Below are positions 1-6,692 of a stretch of DNA of 10,227 nt, piece after piece. Source of the stretch: Prevotellamassilia sp. (GTDB lineage Bacteria; Bacteroidota; Bacteroidia; Bacteroidales; Bacteroidaceae); the NCBI GenBank assembly GCA_009775705.1, contig VSQE01000084.1, positions 1 through 10,227 of the forward strand, given 5' to 3'. The first letter of the stretch is position 1, and the number at the start of each line of letters is the position of its first letter. The position numbers and the translations under genes were made by a program. The notes below the pieces were generated by a model. It made no database searches. It saw only the letters and a list, made by a program, of their open reading frames with translations, and was not told where the DNA came from.

Positions 1-34
1 AAAAGGACTGACTCCTGCAATAGGTGCCAGTCCT
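1..34 (-). terminator. Probable intrinsic terminator after the helix-hairpin-helix gene
   Basis: AGGACTG (4-10) pairs with CAGTCCT (28-34), and an inner CCT/AGG pair extends the stem past two mismatches to a 5-base loop. On the minus strand the stem is followed by T residues up to the window edge, so the full U-tract cannot be seen. The A-rich other side, with TAATTTTGTTTT on the plus strand, would also allow termination in the opposite direction. It begins about 25 bp past the stop codon of the preceding gene and would end the kdsA-led transcript. Confidence 0.55.
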
Positions 35-58
35 AATTTTGTTTTGCCTCAAAAAGTT

Positions 59-394
59 TTATCGGACAGCAATATATCGCAAAGCATTGCGCGCCTGCCA
101 TGGTCGCAGACCGAGACGAACAAATGTTGCAGAGTCGGCACAGTTGGGATCAAAAGGGAACAGAGTAGCCTGGCGGACTCCTTCTTTTTGATGGGACTGT
201 TTGACGGAATCCGACCGCATTTGCCGCTCAAAACTCTGCCACTCCACAGACACCGTTCCCGCTCCACTGTCATTTTGTTCTCTCTTGCTCAAAAGCCAGT
301 AGCGGACACAGAATATCAGAAATATCACCAGCAACAGACAAAATAATGCACGCCGCTCCGATTTATCCAGATAGTACCATCCGTAACGGTTCAT
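59..394 (-). CDS. Membrane-anchored helix-hairpin-helix (ComEA-like) protein, apparently truncated
   Basis: The 111-residue product has a short basic-acidic N terminus, one strong membrane helix (ALFCLLLVIFLIFCVRYWLL, about 16-35), a polar linker, then TLFPFDPNCADSATFVRLGLRPWQARNALRY (78-107). That last part is the opening of the Bacteroidota ComEA-like helix-hairpin-helix domain. Relatives known to me continue with a Gly-rich hairpin (KGG-type) and an EDFARLYGL-type helix, usually followed by more repeats. Here the frame ends four residues later in IAVR and a TAA. No other frame of the remaining 58 bp restores the missing part. The family is associated with DNA binding, and with DNA uptake in ComEA proper, but that role is unproven here. 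It starts 12 bp after the SUI1 gene and is probably co-transcribed. Truncation by deletion, an insertion to the left, or a bad contig end are all possible. Confidence 0.75.
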   Translation of the reverse strand: MNRYGWYYLDKSERRALFCLLLVIFLIFCVRYWLLSKREQNDSGAGTVSVEWQSFERQMRSDSVKQSHQKEGVRQATLFPFDPNCADSATFVRLGLRPWQARNALRYIAVR

Positions 395-406
395 CCTCGC
401 TTCATT

Positions 407-769
407 TTACTTCACGTCCATATATCCGTCCGCCCGTAAAAGTGCTACAACCTGTTCCCGCACGTCACCCTGTATCACGATCTCGCCATCCTTCGTACTG
501 CCGCCCGTACTCAATTTTGTCTTCAGATACCTGGAAAGAACTTTCAGGTCCTCTTCGGTACCGACGAATCCGGTCACCAGTGTAACAGTTTTGCCCTTTC
601 GGCCGGCCTTTTCCATTCTCACACGCAGACGCTGCCGAGCTTTGGGCAAAGTTTCCGTTTCAGGCAAGGTGTCCTCTTCATATACATAGTCAGGATTGGT
701 GGAATAGACCATTCCCAGCCGGCTCTTCCAATCATTGTTCTTCGCCACGTCTTTTTTCTTGTTTTGCAT
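407..769 (-). CDS. SUI1/YciH-family translation initiation factor (eIF1-like)
   Basis: This small cytoplasmic protein resembles eIF1/SUI1, the E. coli YciH group, whose members bind the small ribosomal subunit and influence start-site fidelity or translation under stress. I start at MQNKKKDVAK, giving 120 residues. The frame is open further upstream to 949, but that part overlaps the ettA 3' end and has no family similarity. The N-terminal half (to about residue 50) is charged and variable. The SUI1 fold covers about 55-120: it holds the GRKGKTVTLVTGF strand, a helix with LKVLSRYLKTKLSTGGS, the conserved KDGEIVIQGD segment and a final helix ending GYMDVK. It follows ettA at 52 bp with a hairpin in the gap, and the next gene starts 12 bp after its TAA. 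Two ribosome-acting genes side by side suggest joint control. Confidence 0.92.
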   Translation of the reverse strand: MQNKKKDVAKNNDWKSRLGMVYSTNPDYVYEEDTLPETETLPKARQRLRVRMEKAGRKGKTVTLVTGFVGTEEDLKVLSRYLKTKLSTGGSTKDGEIVIQGDVREQVVALLRADGYMDVK

Positions 770-780
770 AAACCCAAAAT

Positions 781-808
781 CCTGACCGGGCTGTAATTCC
801 CGGCCAGG
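781..808 (-). promoter_or_regulatory. Hairpin between ettA and the SUI1 gene, covering its ribosome-binding region
   Basis: On the minus strand CCTGGCCGGG and CCCGGTCAGG pair over 10 positions (one G-U wobble) around an 8-base loop. The hairpin lies in the 52-bp gap after the ettA stop. It is followed by ATTTTGGG, not a clean U-run, so it is a poor intrinsic terminator. The AGGA that could serve the SUI1 gene begins at the 3' edge of the stem, 11-12 nt before its ATG. The fold could therefore reduce or tune initiation, or protect the message from decay. The role is inferred. Confidence 0.5.
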
Positions 809-821
809 ACGATATAGAGTA

Positions 822-2518
822 TTAATCTTCCAGTTTCCTGTATCGGATGCGCTTGGGTTCCTCCAGCCCCAGACGTTTGGCCTTGTTGCTTTCGTAATCG
901 CTGTAACTGCCTTCAAAGAAGAAGACATTTCCATCTCCCTCGAAAGCAAGAATGTGCGTACAGATACGATCGAGGAACCAACGGTCGTGACTAATCACGA
1001 CGGCACAGCCGGCAAAGGCCTCCAGACCTTCTTCGAGCGCCCGCAACGTATTTACGTCAATATCATTGGTAGGTTCGTCCAATAAAAGTACATTGCCTTC
1101 TTGTTTCAAGGCCAAAGCCAGATGCAGACGGTTACGTTCTCCTCCGGAAAGTACTCCGCATTTTTTCTCCTGATCCGCTCCGGAGAAATTGAAACGGCTC
1201 AGGTAGGCCCGAGCGTTCACATCGCGCCCACCTATCTTCAGAAGTTCGTTTCCCTGGCTCACTACCTCGTAAACGGTTTTATCCGGATCTATGTCGCGGT
1301 GCTGCTGGTCCACATAGGCCAGTTTGACAGTCTCGCCCACTTCAAAGCAACCGCCGTCTGCCTGTTCCAGTCCCATGATGAGGCGAAACAGAGTTGTCTT
1401 GCCCGCGCCGTTGGGGCCAATAACTCCAATAATACCGTTGGGAGGCAACATAAAGTCAAGATCGGAAAAAAGTTTTTTCTCCCCAAAGGCTTTCGCCACA
1501 TGCTGTGCCTCTATCACCTTGTTGCCCAAACGGGGACCATTGGGTATGAAGATTTCCAAATGTTGCTCCTTCTCTTTCTGGTCTTCATTGAGCAAACGGT
1601 CGTAGGAATTGAGACGGGCTTTTCCCTTGGCCTGACGGGCTTTGGGAGCCATCCGGACCCATTCCAACTCACGCTCCAGTGTCTTACGACGTTTCGAGGC
1701 CACTTTCTCTTCCATCTCCATGCGCCGCGTTTTCTGGTCCAGCCATGAGGAATAGTTGCCTTTCCAAGGAATGCCCTCGCCACGGTCAAGTTCAAGAATC
1801 CAACCAGCCACATCGTCCAAAAAATAACGGTCGTGTGTCACGGCTATCACGGTTCCTTCATATTGATTCAGGTGCTGCTCCAGCCAATCTATGCTCTCGG
1901 CATCGAGGTGGTTGGTAGGTTCGTCAAGTAACAGAACATCCGGTTTCTGCAACAACAGGCGGCACAGGGCAACACGTCTACGTTCACCACCGGAGAGATG
2001 CTCGGCCTTTTGATCGGCAGGCGGCAGACGCAACGCCGCCATTGCCCTTTCGAGACGGCTGTCCAGATTCCAGGCATCAGTGGCATCCAGCACATCCTGC
2101 AATTCACCCTGCCGCGCGAAAAGCGCATTCATCTTTTCCTCGTTTTCATAATATTCGGGCAAGCCGAATTTCTGATTGATCTCTTCGTATTCAGCCAGTG
2201 CATCTACTACCTCACGCACCCCTTCCTGCACGATCTCACGTACAGTCTTATCATTGTCCAACTGAGGTTCTTGCGGCAAATAGCCTACACTGTATCCGGG
2301 AGAAAAGACCACCTCACCCTGATAATCGTTGTCCAGTCCGGCAATGATTTTCATCAGGGTGGACTTTCCGGAGCCATTGAGACCTATGATTCCGATCTTA
2401 GCACCATAGAAAAAGGAAAGATAGATATTCTTCAGAATCTGTTTGTTGGTCTGTCTGATGGTCTTGGAGAGAGTCCCACCATTGAAAAGATAATTTTCTT
2501 GTCGTCAACTGTCGCCAT
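822..2518 (-). CDS. ettA: EttA-type ABC-F translational ATPase, frameshifted near its 5' end
   Basis: EttA-type ABC-F proteins bind the ribosomal E site and gate translation according to ATP level. The natural start at 2516-2518 gives MATVDDKKIIFSMVGLS, the expected Bacteroidales N terminus. The frame is then lost and reaches TGA after 28 codons. Removing two bases in the CTCTCTCC run (near 2466-2473 on the plus strand) restores a 564-residue protein. In that numbering the first Walker A, GLNGSGKST, is at 45-53, the LSGGE signature near 174 and DEPTNHLD at 198-205. The arm and linker region follows, with KARLNSYDRLLNE. The second Walker A, GPNGAGKTT, is at 367-375, with a second signature and DEPTNDID after it. 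The only ATG in the long frame (2352-2354) lies beyond the first Walker A, giving 510 residues and half an ATP site. All else is intact, so recent mutation or sequence error is likely. EttA is favoured over other ABC-F types by its linker. Confidence 0.9.
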
Positions 2519-2563
2519 ATTTTTCTGTTTTTCGCTTATTGGATTATTATATGAAGATAGGAT

Positions 2564-3028
2564 TCATGATTCAAGATACGATAGAATCTGCTCTGCATGG
2601 ATCTTTGTCTTGATGTCCTTAGGGACAAAAATATGTTCCACTTTTCCCTCGCCGTTCACGATCAATGTGGTGCGCAAGATCCCCATATAGGTCCGCCCAT
2701 ACATTTTCTTCTCACCCCACACTCCCAAGGCCTGCACAAGACTCTTTTCCGTATCGGCAATCAGACGGAAAGGCAACTGGTGCTTTTCTATGAAGTTCCG
2801 GTGGGACTTCTCACTGTCAACACTCACTCCAATCACTTCATAACCGGCTTCAGACAGTTCGGCATAACGGTCGCGCAGACTGCAAGCTTCGGCCGTACAT
2901 CCCGAAGTATTGTCCTTGGGGTAAAAATAAAGAATAAAACTGCGGCCGGCCATCTCACTCAGCCGGATTTCTCTGCCTTGTTCATCTGTTCCCAGCACTT
3001 CAGGCAAACGGTCTCCTACGTTTATCAT
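2564..3028 (-). CDS. bcp: Thiol peroxidase Bcp (peroxiredoxin, BCP/PrxQ type)
   Basis: Bcp is a cytoplasmic peroxiredoxin that reduces hydrogen peroxide and organic peroxides, usually with thioredoxin as reductant. The chosen start MINVGDRLPEV gives 154 residues, the normal family length. An in-frame ATG nine codons upstream (3055) is possible, but it adds MYNNKTRIY, which is not family-like. The A-rich stretch before the inner ATG fits Bacteroidota initiation. The peroxidatic site is FYPKDNTSGCTAEAC (35-49), with peroxidatic Cys44 and a resolving Cys49 five residues later, as in E. coli Bcp. The later GVSVDSEKSHRNFIEKHQLPF and the Arg in ILRTTLIV complete the fold. It stands 45 bp upstream of the ettA start, inside the co-directional run. 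There is no sign of damage. Confidence 0.95.
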   Translation of the reverse strand: MINVGDRLPEVLGTDEQGREIRLSEMAGRSFILYFYPKDNTSGCTAEACSLRDRYAELSEAGYEVIGVSVDSEKSHRNFIEKHQLPFRLIADTEKSLVQALGVWGEKKMYGRTYMGILRTTLIVNGEGKVEHIFVPKDIKTKIHAEQILSYLES

Positions 3029-3063
3029 ATAAATTCTTGTTTTGTTATTATACATCTATGCGG

Positions 3064-3089
3064 ACCGGACTGCCGCCGCCTCGTCCGGT
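3064..3089. repeat. GC-rich inverted repeat between acyltransferase gene and bcp
   Basis: ACCGGAC (3064-3070) and GTCCGGT (3083-3089) form a perfect 7-bp stem around a 12-base GC-rich loop. On the plus strand it is followed by a short T-run (TATTTTTC), so it resembles a weak terminator for plus-strand transcription, although no plus-strand gene is present. In the minus-strand message the hairpin sits in the gap upstream of bcp, where it could affect RNA stability. The function is unknown. Confidence 0.4.
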
Positions 3090-3102
3090 GTATTTTTCTC
3101 TA

Positions 3103-4356
3103 TCACTCATCATTTGGATTGGAAGCATTCAGAATAGCCTTGATCCCCTGTATGAAAGATTTCGCACCTTCCCACATTTTCACACCCAGCATCCTCATAC
3201 ACGCTACGGAAAATAGGGCAACACGCCCTCCTATTCTCGCCACAAACAACATTATGGTCCCGAGAGAGAGGTCGTAGCGCGCGCAGAGCCTGCGATAGGC
3301 GGCATTCCAGAGCAACGGGACGCTGACTCCCACCAGCAGGTAAAGCAGGAAGAAAAAATCGAAGGAGGAAGTTTTCTCATGAATCACGGGATGGCATCCC
3401 ACCTGCTGCCACGGAAGTCCGCAATAAGCCACCTTGACTGCACTGACCAGTTTGAAGGCTACCAGATGGAAGGCAAAGACGTAAAGCGTATGTTCTCCTA
3501 TATATATCAGTCCACGCTTCAGTACTCCTCCGGCACACACCAGTTTTTTCGAAACATACAATAACAGGTAAAAACCGGCAAGGGCCGGAAGCGGCAGTGA
3601 CAGAAAATGAACGACATCCGCCTGCCAGCTCATGCTGGAAGGAAAGAAGACGCAAGCGGACACAAGCAGCAGAACACAGACAGCGGCTACCTTCCAGTTC
3701 ATCGGAACTCTCTCCTGATAGCGGCGATAAAGGAAGCCGCAACTCATAAAGAACACTCCCATCAGTTCACGATAACCTCCTTGAGCAACCCCTGTCACAT
3801 GGAGACCTCCGAGTGTCTTCCACATTGTTAATGCAAACACTATCCCTAAAATGCTCCACGCCACCTGCACGTCGGTAGTCAGACTTCGGTTCCGTCTCAG
3901 TAGTTTGAACAGAAGGAGAAAAGCCAGAGAAGACAAAAATAAAGCCCTGAAAAACCAGAACGAGCCACAAAGGAACTCATCATATCCGGACATGTTGAAC
4001 ACAATGCTCCAAAGGCGCTGGAAGAACGCATGCCATGTATAGGGATGCAACACGCCGCCTTGAGCATTGCCGTACTGTTCGTTCAATATTCCTGTATAGA
4101 ACAAAAGATTATGTATCAGAAGGAAAAAAACGCTCCACCGCAAAAACGGCAAATACAATCTCCGCACACGTTTACCCACAAACGTCTTCTCATCATCCAG
4201 ATAGCAGGTATTGAAAAAGTATCCGGCACAAATGAAAAAAGCCGGCACATGAAAAATAAAGACAAAATCCGACAACCATCCGGGTGCTCCGGCATGGGAC
4301 AGGACCACCAGAATGATGGCCAGTGCCTTGAGAACAGAAAACGTAGCGTCACGCAT
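3103..4356 (-). CDS. Acyltransferase-3 family integral membrane protein
   Basis: The family transfers acetyl or other acyl groups from acyl-CoA to sugars and related envelope molecules at the inner membrane. The 417-residue product opens directly with a membrane helix (KALAIILVVLSHAG), placing the characteristic first-helix His at residue 21. A second conserved piece, FIFHVPAFFICAGYFF (33-48), and the RRLYLPFLRW segment (65-74) follow. About nine or ten hydrophobic segments continue to residue 370. The last roughly 50 residues form a hydrophobic then basic tail (VARIGGRVALFSVACMRM and beyond), longer than the plain family core. It lies 40 bp after the PLD gene and 47 bp before bcp, so it is probably in the kdsA transcript. 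The neighbours suggest modification of LPS or another surface glycan, but the substrate cannot be read from the sequence. Confidence 0.88.
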   Translation of the reverse strand: MRDATFSVLKALAIILVVLSHAGAPGWLSDFVFIFHVPAFFICAGYFFNTCYLDDEKTFVGKRVRRLYLPFLRWSVFFLLIHNLLFYTGILNEQYGNAQGGVLHPYTWHAFFQRLWSIVFNMSGYDEFLCGSFWFFRALFLSSLAFLLLFKLLRRNRSLTTDVQVAWSILGIVFALTMWKTLGGLHVTGVAQGGYRELMGVFFMSCGFLYRRYQERVPMNWKVAAVCVLLLVSACVFFPSSMSWQADVVHFLSLPLPALAGFYLLLYVSKKLVCAGGVLKRGLIYIGEHTLYVFAFHLVAFKLVSAVKVAYCGLPWQQVGCHPVIHEKTSSFDFFFLLYLLVGVSVPLLWNAAYRRLCARYDLSLGTIMLFVARIGGRVALFSVACMRMLGVKMWEGAKSFIQGIKAILNASNPNDE

Positions 4357-4396
4357 AAAGAATCAGATAAGAATTAAGGAAATCTGCGACAGAGCC

Positions 4397-5713
4397 TCAC
4401 ACAAAAGGTGTCAGAAAATGGAAAAGCCAACACCGGAAACGATGCCAACGGGAAAGACCGCGCCACGTCTCTGCTGTCATGCGATAGCACTGCCACTGCT
4501 TGTCATGCTCAAAAATACGTTGCAACTCACGGGTAGTTGGCTGGTCGGCAATCAGCAGATTACACTCATAATCGAACGAAAGACTGCGGCTATTCAAATT
4601 GGCCGATCCCACAAAACAGTACAAACTGTCTATCATCATGATCTTGCTATGGTGGAAGCCGCCTTGAAAAATATATACATCGGCCCCTTTCTTGCGCAAA
4701 CGATTGACGTTATACTCTACGATGTCTGGAGTTATGGGAATGTCGCTCTTCTCCGACACCATGATCTGCACATCCACTCCGCGCCGCACCGCATCGCTCA
4801 GAGCACGACGGATATGCCGGCACAGCGTAAAGTAAGGATTGATAATCTGTATTTGCCGCCGAGCACTACGTATGGACTCCACAAACGTATCATGTATGAT
4901 CCGAGGCGTCTTGGCTGGATCCCGGTCTACAACCCCCACCATCTTCCGGCGAACCGTAGTCGTGGTATCTGCCTTCAACACCGCAAATTCAGGACGCACA
5001 TTCTTCTCGCCTGGATAATACTGAGGACCTGACACTTGCTGGTGTGTGACCACATTCCAAAAATTCAGAAAGACTTTCTGCAATTCTCCGACAGCATCTC
5101 CCTCCACACGCAAATGAATATCCCGCCAGTCTCCGAACTCGGGCTTTCCTTTTATATAATAGTCCGCCACATTCATGCCGCCGGTATAGGCTATTTGCCC
5201 ATCGATGACGACAATCTTCCGGTGATCGCGATGAAGAGCGTGATTGATCCAAGGAAAACGAAGCGGATCGAACTCATAGATCTCTATACCTCGATTCCGC
5301 AAATCCGCAAGATGCTGTTTCTTGAGAGGACGGTTGTTAGAACTGTTTCCGAAGCCGTCAAACAAAGCTCGCACTTTCACACCCTGCCGCACCTTTTCCG
5401 CCAAGAGATCAAAAAGTTCAGCGGAAATGGAATCGTTGCGGAAGTTAAAATATTCCAAGTGTATGCTTTCGCGAGCCTGCGAGATAGCCTGGAACATGTC
5501 ATCGAACTTTTCCTGTCCGGTGCTGAACACGACAACACTGTTATTTCTGGAAAACTTGACACCGAAATTTCCCTCCAGAAAACGGACAAGTACAGAATCA
5601 CTGCTTTCCTCCGCATATACATAGTTGCAGAAAAGAGGAAAGATCAAGAAGAAGCCCAACAACAGGCTCCGCAAACGCAAGGCTATCCCCGTCAGACTAT
5701 ACCGGATATACAT
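4397..5713 (-). CDS. Phospholipase D/cardiolipin synthase-like protein with N-terminal signal segment
   Basis: This is a PLD-superfamily phosphatidyltransferase or phosphodiesterase of 438 residues, probably acting on membrane phospholipids. Both HxKxxxxD catalytic motifs are intact: His164/Lys166/Asp171 (HRKIVVID) and His355/Lys357/Asp362 (HSKIMMID). The usual flanks are present, GGMNVADYY after the first and GSANLNSRS after the second. Conserved SIHLEYFNFRNDS and INPYF segments precede each half. The N terminus has a few arginines, one hydrophobic stretch (about residues 17-30) and a possible cleavage site after VYA at about residue 34. It therefore looks like a signal peptide or single anchor, not the two membrane helices of ClsA-type enzymes, which suggests a periplasmic catalytic domain. 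An AAAGGA ribosome site lies about 10 nt before the ATG. It starts 28 bp after kdsD. Cardiolipin synthesis is the best guess, but the substrate is not shown. Confidence 0.88.
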   Translation of the reverse strand: MYIRYSLTGIALRLRSLLLGFFLIFPLFCNYVYAEESSDSVLVRFLEGNFGVKFSRNNSVVVFSTGQEKFDDMFQAISQARESIHLEYFNFRNDSISAELFDLLAEKVRQGVKVRALFDGFGNSSNNRPLKKQHLADLRNRGIEIYEFDPLRFPWINHALHRDHRKIVVIDGQIAYTGGMNVADYYIKGKPEFGDWRDIHLRVEGDAVGELQKVFLNFWNVVTHQQVSGPQYYPGEKNVRPEFAVLKADTTTTVRRKMVGVVDRDPAKTPRIIHDTFVESIRSARRQIQIINPYFTLCRHIRRALSDAVRRGVDVQIMVSEKSDIPITPDIVEYNVNRLRKKGADVYIFQGGFHHSKIMMIDSLYCFVGSANLNSRSLSFDYECNLLIADQPTTRELQRIFEHDKQWQCYRMTAETWRGLSRWHRFRCWLFHFLTPFV

Positions 5714-5741
5714 AAAACCGTATTCCTTTGAGTATGAGAAA

Positions 5742-6692
5742 TTACATCATTGTCGAGAAATTGTCAACAATACCCAGCAGATGTTTTTCCTCGTCTACAA
5801 CAAGAACCGAGTGAATCTTATATCGCTGAAGCATTCCGTCAATTTCGGTGATTTTGGTTTCGGGTGACACGGTCTTGGGAGCAACAGACATGATGTCACG
5901 GACTTTCAGGTCAAAGAAGTTGTTCTGCGAAGTCTCCATCGCCCTTCTCACATCTCCATCGGTTATGATGCCGACAACCCTTTCGTTCTCTTCAGCCACA
6001 CATAATCCCAAACGACCGCGACTTACATAAATCACAGCCTCACCCAAAGGCATGGACGGAGACACGACCGGCAAGTCTTCCGTCCTCATAACATCACGCG
6101 CCTTTGTCAGAAGCCGTTTTCCCAATGTCCCGCCCGGATGGAACTGGGCAAAATCCGAAGCCTTGAAATTACGTGCCTCAATCAGCGCACAAGCCAAGGC
6201 ATCGCCCAAAGCCAGAGCTGCAGTAGTGCTGGACGTAGGCGCAAGTCCCAGCGGACAGGCCTCGCGGACTACCGCCGCGTTCAGATGGGTCGTAGCATAA
6301 CGGGCCAGCAGAGAATCCGGATTTCCACTCATACCGATCACCGGGATATTCCGCTCAATGAAAAAAGGAAGGAAACGGAGTAATTCGTCCGTCTGACCGG
6401 AATTGGAAATGGCCAAAACCACATCCTGATCCGTAATCACGCCCAAATCTCCATGAAAGGCATCCAACGGATTGATGAAAAAAGAAGGTGTTCCGGTAGA
6501 AGATAACGTGGCTGCAATCTTCGCACCAATGTGTCCGCTCTTCCCTACTCCGGTAACGATCAGTTTACCCTTGCAGTTTAAAACAATCTCGACCGTCTTA
6601 TCAAATTCCGCATCCAAGTGCGGGATCAGATCCAGCAAGGCCTGCGCCTCATCCCGCAAACACCGGACAGCCGTCTCTATATACTTGCTCAT
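5742..6692 (-). CDS. kdsD: D-arabinose 5-phosphate isomerase (KpsF/GutQ family)
   Basis: This cytoplasmic sugar isomerase converts D-ribulose 5-phosphate to D-arabinose 5-phosphate, the sugar substrate of KdsA. The 316-residue length fits the family. An N-terminal SIS domain covers about residues 35-165, with VTGVGKSGHIGAKIA (46-60), the FHGDLG segment (79-84) and the phosphate-contacting SNSGQTDEL (96-104). The conserved FHPGGTLGKRLL segment follows. Two CBS domains fill the rest: one at about 195-255 containing GIITDGDVRRA, and one at about 262-316 ending VLVVDEEKHLLGIVDNF. The ATG overlaps the kdsA TGA. Linkage to kdsA makes a Kdo-pathway role much more likely than a role in gutQ-type sugar alcohol metabolism. 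The SGQT sequence replaces the more common SGET, which is a modest variation. Confidence 0.95.
   Translation of the reverse strand: MSKYIETAVRCLRDEAQALLDLIPHLDAEFDKTVEIVLNCKGKLIVTGVGKSGHIGAKIAATLSSTGTPSFFINPLDAFHGDLGVITDQDVVLAISNSGQTDELLRFLPFFIERNIPVIGMSGNPDSLLARYATTHLNAAVVREACPLGLAPTSSTTAALALGDALACALIEARNFKASDFAQFHPGGTLGKRLLTKARDVMRTEDLPVVSPSMPLGEAVIYVSRGRLGLCVAEENERVVGIITDGDVRRAMETSQNNFFDLKVRDIMSVAPKTVSPETKITEIDGMLQRYKIHSVLVVDEEKHLLGIVDNFSTMM

Noticed and set aside
770..949. N-terminal extension of the SUI1 frame into ettA
   Set aside because: The extension overlaps the ettA 3' end and shows no SUI1-family similarity. The ATG at 769 gives the normal length.
1101..1748. Long plus-strand open frame (215 codons) opposite ettA
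   Set aside because: It lies entirely antisense to the conserved EttA domains, shows no recognisable family and has no promoter or ribosome site. It is a shadow frame. The same applies to the other plus-strand frames.
2461..2480. Programmed -1 frameshift in ettA
   Set aside because: A -1 shift at TCT-CCA would restore the frame with one extra Ser, but there is no slippery heptamer and I see no stimulatory structure. EttA genes are not known to me to need recoding.
4882..4889. TAnnTTTG-like box inside the PLD gene
   Set aside because: No TTTG box occurs at the required 19-22 bp spacing, and it lies within conserved coding sequence.
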